From: Evernia prunastri
Taxonomy: Eukaryota > Ascomycota > Lecanoromycetes > Lecanorales > Parmeliaceae
Reading direction: 5' to 3'
DNA: 64,000 nucleotides
NCBI GenBank assembly: GCA_003184365.1
Contig: NKYR01000018.1
Coordinates: forward strand, 62,001 to 126,000
This document shows, piece after piece, positions 33,407-43,964 of the stretch (positions are counted from its first letter, which is position 1; the number at the start of each line of letters is the position of its first letter). The translations under genes and the position numbers were made by a program. The notes under the pieces are model-generated. The model did not search any database, was not told the origin of the DNA, and was given only the letters and a program-made list of their open reading frames with translations.

Positions 33407-34964
33407 TTTTCAGAAGTACCTAGACCTTACCACGCCGGCAGGGCAACGTGCCGAATACCGTTCCCGGCCCAGCAGCATCAAACTTATCCCTGCAATTCGG
33501 GATTCGGGTAGGGCATGAAAGGAATCTGTACATAGCGCATTAGGAAGGTCAAACCCATGGAAATGAAATTAAGGGAGTCGACGCTCGAGAGTTGCATCGG
33601 ACGAATGTTTGAAGGACGTAGGTACATATAAAGGTCTGGTCGTAGTTAGGATCTTCGGTCGAGTTTGATATATGGAAGTTCTGGGCTTGTACTATGAGTA
33701 AGGTTTTCCTATCGTCGTATTATTAGCAGTGCTGTTTTGTTGTTTGTGGTGGGTGGGGAGATTATGCAGTATGCAGGAGTCAAAGTGTACATAAGTAGTG
33801 TTATGCGGGAGGTGTGGACTGCTGTGTCACCGGTGCCGATCAACGACCAGATGAAAGTATGAGAAAGGGACTACTCTTTACTAGTCGTTGGTTTAGGATA
33901 TTTATTGATATTGGGAGTGAATAGGTAGTCAGTAAAGTGGTTAGAAGGAAAGCCAACCCCACGACGGCTGCATGAGGTGCATAATCAAGGTAAGGAGATA
34001 GACGTTTGGATTGGTTCACCGAGGTAGAAGAGGAGTATCAATTCATCAAAAATCAACAGAATTATCTTTTGGGTGCTCGCACCAATTTTATGGTCACCGA
34101 GGGCACCAATTGGAAATTTATTACCGTATCTTTTGATTTTCTATTTTCTTGCCTTTCTATCTCCTATTATTCTTTTTTTATCTTCGGGTTCCTTGGAAGT
34201 TAATAATCAAAGCTTAAAATTGGGGGATACCGTGGGCTGCTCATGGATGATGGGGGGGAAGGCATGATCCATGGCACCGAGGGAACAAAGGCAGGACATG
34301 CTCCATGGATGGATTGATACTCGTATGTACCTTACCCTCTTCTCCCAAACAACCTTACCTTTACCTTTTCCCCCCTCGAATATCAAATAATAACAATCAA
34401 ATTTATTAGTTAATAAATATTAACTTATATCAAGACACCAAGAATAAAAAACCCGAAAATCCATTTCTCTTAGTTTATTTCACATTTCATATTTCATACC
34501 TACCTTACATATATCTTTGCTAAATATTACTCCACAATAACAACAATAATACACAGCAATAATGCGAGTAACATTTGTGCAAAGTGAGTGTGGGCAGATG
34601 CATCAATCATTCTTCTCAAATCATTACCGGGATCAGAATTCAGAATTCAGAACAGTACAGCAGCTGACCGACGTGCATCCAGACATACGTACCCATCCAT
34701 ATACCTGATACCTGATACCTGATACTGAAAGCAGCCCTAATCCTCGTTCAATCCTTTCTGCATACCTACCTACACCCCTCCTTCGTCGACTCTTCTAAAA
34801 CACTTCTCGCCGCCTCCACATTCATGTACCACGTTCAGGACCCAACCAAGCCAACCCATCTTGGGCATTCACTGGCCCGCGAGGCGCAGACCTATGAAGA
34901 ATATCGAAGCAAACAAGTCTCAATATCCTAAACATCACCTTGGATCATCCCCGAGCCGGATAGA
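33407..34964. promoter_or_regulatory. AT-rich intergenic region upstream of the UPF0592 gene
   Basis: About 1.55 kb. 34100-34560 is very AT-rich. Near 34070-34110 the phrase CACCAATT occurs twice within hairpin-prone GC words (GGTGCTCGCACC; GGTCACCGAGGGCACC). No gene recognised. Confidence 0.4.
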
Positions 34965-37900
34965 ATGTCCAATGGCTCTATCCTTCCCCGCACGCTCTCT
35001 ACACCCGCCCAAGTTGATCCTTCCCTTCCAGTCCCTGACCACGCTGATGATACCTCTGCAATTCCTCGGTCTTCCAGCTATCCCCAGCTTCCTGCAGTTT
35101 CCAAGGTAGACCCGATACCCGAAAGAAAGCCCAGCCTCTCACGCAGCTTCTCCGAGAACGTCCTAGCAAATATACAAGGGAACGGATCACGTCAAAGCTC
35201 CACACAGAAGGGCTCAGAAGACCTCTTGAAGTCCCGGACGAGATCTTTGAGACGGCTAGGCTCAAGCAAACGGCAAAAGGATTCCGACACCCAATTTACC
35301 ATATCTAAGTTCACCATTGGACCCGATCCGTCTTCACAAGATACTGCGGATGAGTCGAACCCTCGCACGGATGGGAACGCGCCGGGCCCCGTACGTAAGG
35401 TGCCTTCTGTAGCGGGATCGATCTCCGGTCTCGCTAAAAGGTCCTGGATAAATCAATCACGGTCACCTTCGCCGTCTCCAACGAAGACACGGCTACGCAA
35501 AGAGACCGGGCCAGAGGTCGAATCAATACATCAAGTGAATGGCTCGAGTCCTGTGGTTGATGGGAAGACATCTTCACTGTCCGCTGCTGAAATAAGGGTC
35601 GATGCTCTTAAATCTTCAAACATCCATGCCAAGGGAAGCCTGTCAAGACGCAACAGCGTGCTCACAAGGTCAAGAAGACCGCTTAGCGCATTGCTGAGCA
35701 AAACCCCTCTCTCCGAACCCCCTTTAGTACCTCCCATTCCCAAGTCGTTTTCAACGGACAGATTGCCATTATCCAGCGTACAGTCGATATCGAGCAAGCC
35801 TCCAACTGTCCCGAAGTCGTGGTCTTCCGAACGATTGCAAGGGTTGGGAGTGGAAACGCCGCGAAGGAAGGATGAGCTCTGGAGTGTATTTCGAACGCTC
35901 GACGGAGAATATCAAAAGTGGGTGCATTGAGGAACCGTGTCTTCGAGATGAACTGACTTCGTGCCCAGGTTCCAATCTCGACCGAGTACTATCAAAACTG
36001 GCATTGTTCGCTCAGTCCTTCTGCCATTTCTGAGGAATCATGCCGAACACCCTCCAATCTCATCACTGAGAGCCGAAGATCTTGATCGTCGTACTTTCAT
36101 CCTGAACAAATGGTGGACAGGCTTGTTAGAGATGTTGAACGGCAGACATGGCGAGTCAGTCTCTGGCAACGATAGGCCTGCGATTTTGGAGGCCGTCACG
36201 GCACTCATGGCGAGACCAGAGTGGACTCTGCCTCTTTCGTCTATCGCCACGAGACCGGTCAAGACGGCTCGCACTTCATTGAAGTCTCAATCTACAACTT
36301 CTCTGGGATCAAACATGTCGGACTTCTTGGCTGACTCTGTGCACCACAACGTGAGGAACACTTTCACACAGAACCTTCTTGCTCAGATGGCCTATGTAGT
36401 CGATAAGATGTCCACTCGCAATGTAGCCGCGAGTGTTGTGACCTTCTGCGGCAAGGCTACAGCTTACGCCTTCTTCTACTGTGAAGGTATTGCTGAGATA
36501 TTGGTGAGACTGTGGGCAACGCCTTCAGAGACACTGCGACGCGTGCTAGCAGAGGGTAGCACCAAGAAGCAGTCTGAAATAGATTCGATATCCGACAGAG
36601 TCTGTACTGCGTATCCACAATGTTTGCATTCGCTAAAACTGAGGGCTCTCCGACCCATGATGAAGTATTTGCGCAGCAGACCCCAGTGTCCATTGCCGAT
36701 TGCTACTACTTACATCCCGTGGCACGGTCCGTGGATCAGTAGATGGGCCGGTAAGGATACCGATCTTTTTTTCGTATTTACCAAATTCTATACAGATCTA
36801 GCCTGCCGTTGCCTCCCGGATGACCCGTCTCCAGAGGAAAGAATGGCTGCGCCTGCCTGGGTTTTGGTCCAGGCACAGATCCTCACAGTCTTAGATTCTA
36901 CTATGCAACAAACGAACGGCGAACCAACCGTCAGCCAAAATGGTCCATCGTCCGTTACTTTTGACGAACTGCTCGGAGAGGCAGACGCCAGCGCCACGAT
37001 GCTGGCGCTTCCCGCTCATGGCGTTGTCCGAACAATGGTGGAAAACCGCATGATCATGCTTTTGAGGGAATGTTTATCAAGCTCGACCACCATGGCAGTC
37101 AAATCTCGGTCCATCTTTGCACAGTCTTTCAGCAGTCTGCTCAAAGTCGCTGCTCGAAGGACTTCCATGTACGACCATAACGCGTGCTTTACCCTTTGCG
37201 ACTTTCTTGAGGAAGCCATACCGATCTTGCAACGGTATCAACAAGAGGTGGATGCTGCGATTGCCGTTGTTGACTGGCCGTTTTGGCTCGACGTATGCAG
37301 GCGCTTGCTACAAAGCCGAAACAGTATGACTGAAGTCCGACTTTGTGCTTTTCTGTACAGTATGTGGTCGACAATAACGAGTGACGAGGCTAGGAGACGC
37401 GAGGTATGTCTGGATTGGCTTTTAGCTGAGGAGACTTTCCATGCAAATTTCACCCATTGGTGTCCAATGGTCAGGGCTTTTTATATGCGGCTTCTTGTTT
37501 GGAAGATCGCGAGGCTTAACGCCAGCGGGTCTGATGTCAATATGTGAGTATCGAGTAATGATTTGCCTTCCCAGCTACACTAAGCATATGACAGAGCCAT
37601 ACTGGAGACTCTGGACCTCCGCCTTCAGCAAGTCTATCGCATCTTTCTCTACATCCAAGAAAACGCCCAGAAAAAACATCTCGCACCTCCTTCCACGGCA
37701 CCTTGTAGCCCAGCTCCTGGCCGATGTCTGGAGATCGTAAGGAACGACACACAGATGGCTCCGGGTGGATCGTTCCTCACGTTCGATGCCATCTTATCAT
37801 CTGCTTCAGGTGCAAAAGCCAATCCTTACGAGAAACACAGCGCACAGGAACTCGTTTCCTCCGACGGTTCGAGTCAGCTTCGCAGGAGTGCCGATGACAC

Positions 37901-38444
37901 AGCCAAGCCTCAAGACGGCGGCAAGAAACGATGGAATCCATTCAAGAGCATCATTCCTTCAAGCTCGCCCAAAGACCGTCCTAAAACAAGCTCAGAGAAA
38001 ACCACGCTGGCAGCGTCACAAAGTTCGTCACTGCCTGGTCAGGAGCCCGCCGAAGGTTCGGCATCAAAGACAGCGATGAATGGGAAGGTGGGACCGGCGA
38101 CCTCTTTTCGCACACTGTCCTTCAAGATCTCCCTCGAATGGATAGATCATGACATCAACAATCCTGCCGGTAGAGACCGACGGCTCTATCCGCCAAAGCT
38201 TCCTCTTCCGGCTCAGCTCTCCCTACAGTCTCATCGATCCGAAGGAGTCCGGGATGATAGCCCTCTCGAGCCTTTGGGTGTGATGACCGGACCGAGCAAG
38301 TACGCCGGGAGAGCACTTGCCGAGTGGGCCATTGTGATCACAGAATGTCAAAACTTCTTCGAGAGGCGGAAGGCTGAGGGGGTACCTTCGTACCAGCTGG
38401 TGGAGACGCCGACGCTTGGTGTTGATCCTTTTCGCAAGGTTTGA
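34965..38444 (+). CDS. UPF0592 / DUF1765 family protein (yeast Ahk1/YDL073W-like)
   Basis: Large fungal protein of the DUF1765 family. The yeast relative has been linked to scaffolding in the Hkr1 branch of the osmotic-stress pathway; that role here is inference. Exons 34965-35917, 35969-37543 and 37595-38444 (1125 aa). Residues 1-300 are Ser/Pro/Arg-rich and disordered, with many SRS/SPSPSP sites. The conserved helical core (about 315-880) contains ILNKWWTGLLEMLNG, LLAQMAYVVDKMSTRNVAASVVTFCGKATAYAFFYC, LKLRALRPMMKYL, WHGPWISRWAGKDTDLFFVFTKFYTDL and LLAEETFHANFTHWCPMVRAFYMRLLVWKI. The C-terminal part is another disordered stretch ending in a short conserved block (ALAEWAIVITECQNFFERR). Both introns restore frame. 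Confidence 0.88.
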
Positions 38445-39227
38445 GCAGGTGTGAATCAGAGGAACGTGGGAGGTGTATCATACTTTGCGAATGGCTCGTA
38501 CCGATCGGGAAAGCGTTGGCAGGACTGCTGGACTCGTTAATAATAATGACCTGTTGCTTATAGAGAAGCGCATGCATAGCATTCTGATAGCGTTGGGCGT
38601 TTTGGACATCTTTTTACGCATATAATGACAACGGGGGCGATGCATGCATTCATTTCATCATGCACTTGACGACGAGCAGCGTGTTTGGGCTACGCATTGC
38701 GTTGGTGTTTCGCATAGAGGCTCAATCATTTTGGGGGGCTTTTTTTGGGAACAGCACCGCTGGACGGCCATTTTATCTGTGGCATTCATCATATGAAGAA
38801 AAGCATGCCCCCATGATTTTGATTAGCCCTTTCAGAATGATATTACTGCCAGAAGCGCCCGCTTGAAAGCAGCAACTGTACATGATTGCCCGATGACCAC
38901 CAGATGCCAGTACAGTCCCGCTTCACGTTTACAACCTTTTACCCCATCCATGCCCAAAAGGCCCGTAGATGATGTGCCAACGCCAAAGCAAGCACTGAAG
39001 GGGAAAATCCTTCTTCCCCCCCCCCTAACACACAACCCCCCTCTGAGAGAAAGAAACGAGCCGCGAAGAGGTATCGATATCCTAAGCCAAACATGCCGCA
39101 TGCACATATGCTAGACCAACGACACCCACAATGCAAAAACACCCTTTTGTCCCCACAGGCCGTGTACATGTATGTCGCGAAACAGATCGATCGAGGAACG
39201 AGAACGGGCGGACGGACAAACGCCCGC
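38445..39227. other. Convergent intergenic region
   Basis: About 780 nt between two converging genes. It includes a CCCCCCCCC run near 39016. No gene. Confidence 0.5.
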
Positions 39228-40795
39228 TCAACCCCAGACGGATGCCTGAAGGGATTTGTTGTTGTTGTTCCCCCAAACGCCGCTGCCGGTGCCCCACGCC
39301 ATGCCAGCGTCCTTGTTGCCGTTCGAGGTCGGGTTCGAAGCCGCGGATGTGGATCGCTCGTTTCCATTGTGAGAGATTGGATTGAGACTGTCATTGTTCT
39401 GCCCGAAGCCGAAGCCTAGAGGAGAAGGGGAGGGCGTGTTTGAACGTTTGCTGTTGAGGATGGAGTTGGTCGCTTGGCTTTGAGCGGGACGAGTGCCAAT
39501 TGGGGCTACACCGCTGGGAGCTGACGTTTTAGCTTGACGCGGAGGGGATCCGCCGGGGGAGGAGGTGGAGGTTCGGCTAGATTGCTGGGCGGCGCTCTCG
39601 AAGAGGCTGAAGCTTTGGCTTGGAGGGTTGGATGCTGGAGAGGATGTGCTGTCGGCGCGAGAGCGTTGCTGCTGCTGAGGCTTCGGGGAGGGGCCCGTTG
39701 GAGCGGACTGTTGGCTCTGATCGTTGGCACCCAATTGGGCCCCAGCTTCCGCGAGCGCCGCTTGTGCATGATTCTGGCCCATGGCGTATGGATCATATGT
39801 ACGAGGGGACGGCCCGCGACCACCAGCACCTGCGTTCCCTGATGTTGGATTGGAGGGGCGAGGTGTGTGGCTCTCGTCGCCAAAACTGCCGCCTTCGAGG
39901 TACTGAGTGTTCTCGTTACCGTAAAGGGCGCGGTGTTGACGGGCGATGAGTTCCCGTCGGTCCTCCTCGTTCATGGTGTTGGGGCTGATAGCACGGTCGG
40001 ATTTACCCTGTGTGGTGATGTCTGCCCCAACATCTGATCATTAGCAAAAACTACACGGCAGCATGGAACGATGGAACCTACTCCTGTTGTACTGCTGCTC
40101 CTGGTGATAATTGCGAAGTTCACGCTCACGCTGGGCGGCCATGCGGCGCTTGGCTTGCAGCATCTGCTCTGCTTCGTTTGGTCTTGGCTGGTGTCGCTGG
40201 TTTGCGTAAAAATTCTGGAGATTCGAACCAGAATGGGGGCGGATCTGATCGAACTCGCTGATAGAATGATGTCGTTGGGCCATTCCACCCATACGAGGGT
40301 CTATAATATATGTTTAGAACAGCTAAGTCCACTGCGAACAATACTCCACGCACCAAAATCAGAAAAAGCTCGTGGTCCTCCCATCATAGGCATTGATTCT
40401 CGTCTTGAAGGTGGGCTGAAGAGCTTCCCGCTCTTGTTGAGATTATCGAGGGCGCGATTGACTTCTAGCAGGAGGTCAATAAAGGTCCTGGGCGAATTGC
40501 ATTCTCGATGAATGTCTACGGCTCATTTCTGAGACCGCTGGAGCGACCGCGATCGAGGACCGCGCAGCAGGAGGAAAATTCCGATTGCTCAAGAACATAC
40601 CTTCTATCTGAATGTCGAAAGCAGCCGCACCCTCGTGCTGCAAGGCCGAAGTCGTCCCTGCATGTCCATGAGCTTCTGTCCGTGGTCTGGATGTTTTTTT
40701 TCTTTGGGCCTACCGGCTCGGGATGGAGGTGGAGGTTGCTCAAAGGATGCTTGCTGTGCCGGTATTTGCCATGATTGCGCCTCGTAGTATGACAT
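39228..40795 (-). CDS. Conserved low-complexity fungal protein, unknown function
   Basis: Exons on the minus strand: 40795-40714, 40657-40601, 40464-40354, 40300-40082 and 40033-39228 (424 aa). The start MSYYEAQSWQIPAQQASFEQPPPPSR is followed by a short helix-rich segment (FDIQIEEVNRALDNLNKSGKLF). Next come MGGMAQRHHSISEFDQIRPHS and a basic coiled-coil-like stretch (AEQMLQAKRRMAAQRERELRNYHQEQQYNR). Then NEEDRRELIARQHRALYG precedes about 220 residues of Ser/Pro/Asn/Gln-rich sequence ending SLQASVWG. I have the impression that this layout recurs in other filamentous ascomycetes, but I cannot name a function. All four splice junctions keep frame. Confidence 0.8.
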
Positions 40796-41401
40796 GTTTC
40801 CCAAGCACTTGAAGCTCTCTTTAAAATGTTTTCGGAGCGGTAGCCGAGTACGGTTGGAATGGACGGAGTGAAGACTATGAAGCCGATACAGGCAGATTAG
40901 CACACTGACAGAAAGAATCTTTCCGAGTGCCAGATCACAAAGGCGGAAGTGAGGGTAATTGTACAGGTTTCATTCTGCTCGCACAAACAAGACGTCGAAA
41001 AAGCCGTTGCGACTATCTTGATTTTGATTTTTGATTTTTTTTTTCTCTCCGGGTCTTGGCAAAGACTGATATGAACTTACAAATGATTGGATAGTCCCCC
41101 GTTTCCTTTCAAATGCCGTGCAAAGGCAAAAATTATGTGATGGGTAATATGGAAGGGTATAGGATGGAAGAGAAATCAAAGCATAGAAGAGTGAGAGAGA
41201 GAAAGAGAGAAAAAAGGAATAAGGTAGGAGAGGAAAATTACTTACATGAGGAGATAGTACAGTAGTATAGTAGTAGTGGTAGTAGGTAGTAGTGGTACCT
41301 AGTTATTAGTGGAGACGGTTAGGAAGTTTGACCGGGGTTACTTTAAAATTACGGGCAGACTTACGGGCGAAAGAGCACGCTTTGAAGAATTATGTTACGG
41401 A

Positions 41402-41480
41402 TTTTTATTAAGTTAACATTTATTATTTATTATTTATTATTTATTATTTATTTATTTATTTATTTTATTGATTGATTGAT
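41402..41480. repeat. TTATT/TTAT low-complexity tract
   Basis: Successive copies of TTATTATTTA grading into TTTA and then GATT repeats. On the minus strand this is an A-rich tail such as non-LTR elements leave, but no element body was identified. Confidence 0.6.
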
Positions 41481-41712
41481 TGTTTTATACGCCTATGCTA
41501 GCTACTTGATGTAAGCTAATGAGGGTAACATTAACGCTGAACCAGCTTTACGGCTGGGCGTTGAAGAAACCTGAGGGCGAACCTCTGGACAAAAACTTCA
41601 ACTAAACAGTACGCTCTCCCTTCTGCTGTGCTCCTTAGGAGCCCTATTACACCACCGCACATCTCTCTACTTCTTTGCGCCGACTCTTCTATTCTCTGAC
41701 TTTTGTATCTCT

Positions 41713-41797
41713 GATCGCCCCCGCCTCTAGAGGCGGGTACGATCGCTTCTTCGTGCGCCCTTTTTGGGCTTAATGGTCTCCTCTACCCCGAGGGGTA
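41713..41797. repeat. Cluster of three GC-rich hairpins in AT-rich DNA
   Basis: Within 85 bases there are a perfect 18-base palindrome CCCGCCTCTAGAGGCGGG (41720-41737) flanked by GATCG/CGATC, the hairpin GCCC-TTTTT-GGGC (41757-41769), and TACCCC-GA-GGGGTA (41784-41797). Such clusters are common in fungal mitochondrial intergenic DNA, so a nuclear mitochondrial insertion is one explanation. Confidence 0.55.
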
Positions 41798-42761
41798 TTT
41801 ATTTTATTATTATTATCATTTATCATGTTTTATGGTGGGGTTTTGTGACTTTAGGGGGAAATTATTATTATTATTATTTTTTTGCAAATTGACTTCTCTT
41901 CCTCCTGCCGCCCTGGCTCGCCCCTCGTCCTCCGAGGCGCTTCTTTTTTTCTTCCTTGACCTTCTTCTTCTCCTTCTTCTCCTTCTTCTTCACTTCTTCA
42001 CTTCTTCACTTCTTCTTCTTTTCTACTTGTCTTGATCAGGTAAGGTACTTCATATCTTCCACACTTTCCCTTATTCAATTTAAAGTACTATACTCTAAAA
42101 TAGTTGGCTAATTTAGTCACCTCGTAATATATATTATATCATTGTACTTGCTATCCAGACTTTCACACTATCATCTACGAAGGAGTACCATGTGCTGTAG
42201 CTACATCACTGGACATATTGGAGCATGCTTTCTACTTCAAAGGCACTGGCTCATACTGCTAGTGACCATATCTCTCAGATTGTTAATGGTTGTAGCGCCA
42301 AGACGAAACATTCAGCAGAATCATATCTCGAAGGGTGGTCTTCTTGAGCGCTAGGTATTCTAATTGAATTTCATCAATTTACTTGCTCTCCAACATGCCA
42401 TCTTATCCTTGAGAGGCGCAGAGTGCTCTGTGTTCTCCATTCTTTCCAGCCTACACCACAAAAAAAGAGTAGACGAGAAATCAAATATCTACGATGAAGG
42501 CTTTTCGAATTACGAGGATTATCAGAGCTCAGTAGAGGGGTTGGTGGGGTAGCCTGGGAACAAGAGGCTCTTCTCCATCGGATTCGCTGATAGGAAGTCA
42601 ATCCTTGCCCTGAAGAAAGGAGTGACGTTATTCCCCACCTACTTACCTACTCTACTTACGTACGGGTACCTAGGGTAAGTAGGTAAGTATAAACGTTATA
42701 ATCATAAGCCCCGCCATTCTTCACTTCTTCTATTACAACGCTACAAACAATTCCACTTCAT

Positions 42762-42799
42762 AAGTATCAATATCAATATCAATATCAATATCAATATCA
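42762..42799. repeat. (ATCAAT)n tandem repeat in the SOD1 leader
   Basis: Five to six copies of a six-base unit ending about 70 nt upstream of the SOD1 start codon, probably within the promoter or 5' UTR. Confidence 0.8.
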
Positions 42800-42868
42800 C
42801 TTTCCAAGTCAATAAACACTACCTATTACTATAACAAACAAATCAGTACAAATAAATCCACATTCACT

Positions 42869-43703
42869 ATGGTCAAAGCAGGTAAGCTTGCCCTGACAGC
42901 CTTCTGTTGAGCAAGTTTGAGCCGCTTTCCGCTGTCATCCCACCACTCATATCCTTCCATGCTCTCCGCACCATGCAAACATCTGCAACGACCTGAATCC
43001 AGATTTCCTATATCCCTACATCCCTATATCGTCCCCATATCTTCAAACCCTTCAAGTTCGTTCCGCCAAGTCCGACATTTTCGCTCCACCAGTCCCACTT
43101 ACTCCGCTCCTCCGCGAACCCGGGCTAACCACCCGTCTCCCACATAGTCGCAGTCCTCCGCGGTGATTCCAAGGTCGGCGGGACCGTCACCTTTGAGCAA
43201 TCATCCGAGTCCTCCCCAACAACCATCTCCTACGACATCTCCGGCCACGATGCCTCCGCCGAGCGCGGCATGCATGTCCACCAATTCGGCGACAACACCA
43301 ATGGCTGCACAAGCGCTGGACCTCACTGTAATTCATCTTTCCCCCCTCCTTTCCTCTCACATTCATCCCTTGGCTCGTAAACCGGTGCCCGCACACCCGC
43401 TGACACAACCCTCTCTCTCTCCACCACCCAGTCAACCCCTTCTCCAAGACCCACGGCGCCCCCTCCGACAGCGAACGCCACGTCGGCGACCTCGGCAACT
43501 TCAAGACGGACGGCCAGGGCAACGCCAAGGGCTCCATCACGGACCAGCAGATCAAGCTGATCGGGCCCGAGAGCGTGCTGGGCAGGACCATTGTCGTGCA
43601 CGCCGGCACGGACGACTTGGGCAAGGGCGGACACGAGCAGAGCAAGACTACGGGCAACGCGGGCGGTCGTCCCGCTTGCGGCGTGATTGGTATCGCCCAG
43701 TAG
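42869..43703 (+). CDS. SOD1: Cu/Zn superoxide dismutase
   Basis: Converts superoxide to oxygen and hydrogen peroxide in cytosol and mitochondrial intermembrane space. Exons 42869-42881, 43148-43327 and 43432-43703 encode 154 aa, the standard length. Copper and zinc ligands are all present: HVH in GMHVHQFGD, GPHFNP, KTHGAP, RHVGDLG and VVHAGTDDLGKG. The disulfide cysteines lie in NGCTSAG and ACGVIG. Gln follows the HVH where many relatives have Glu. The first exon has only 13 nt (MVKA plus one base) and is followed by a 266-nt intron, the longest in the window. Confidence 0.97.
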
Positions 43704-43964
43704 ATAATAAGAGCTTGCTCTGGGGAAACAGTTGGGACGAGGGTTTGGGTTGGATTGATGAATGAATGATGGAAGGATGATGGGACGCGTAGACAGTGAG
43801 CACAAAAGCTTGGCAGATACAGGGAAAGGCCCTCCCTCAACGAACATTTTGCATTGCTTGAATATAATTTCCAACCCTTAGTTGCCTTTTTTCCTCCCCC
43901 TTAATTAATGCGCCCAGTGGCCTCCTCGACGGCACTCTGGAACGCTTCAGCCAGAGCCGGTCCC
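43704..43964. other. Short convergent spacer
   Basis: About 260 nt separate the SOD1 and SND1 stop codons, so the 3' UTRs are probably close or overlapping. Confidence 0.5.

Larger units (their letters stand above)
40796..42868. promoter_or_regulatory. AT-rich divergent region upstream of SOD1
   Basis: About 2.1 kb without a supported gene. It contains a TTATT-type low-complexity tract (41402-41475), a cluster of GC-rich hairpins (41713-41797), a pyrimidine-rich CTT tract (41960-42030) and a short tandem repeat just before SOD1. Confidence 0.45.
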
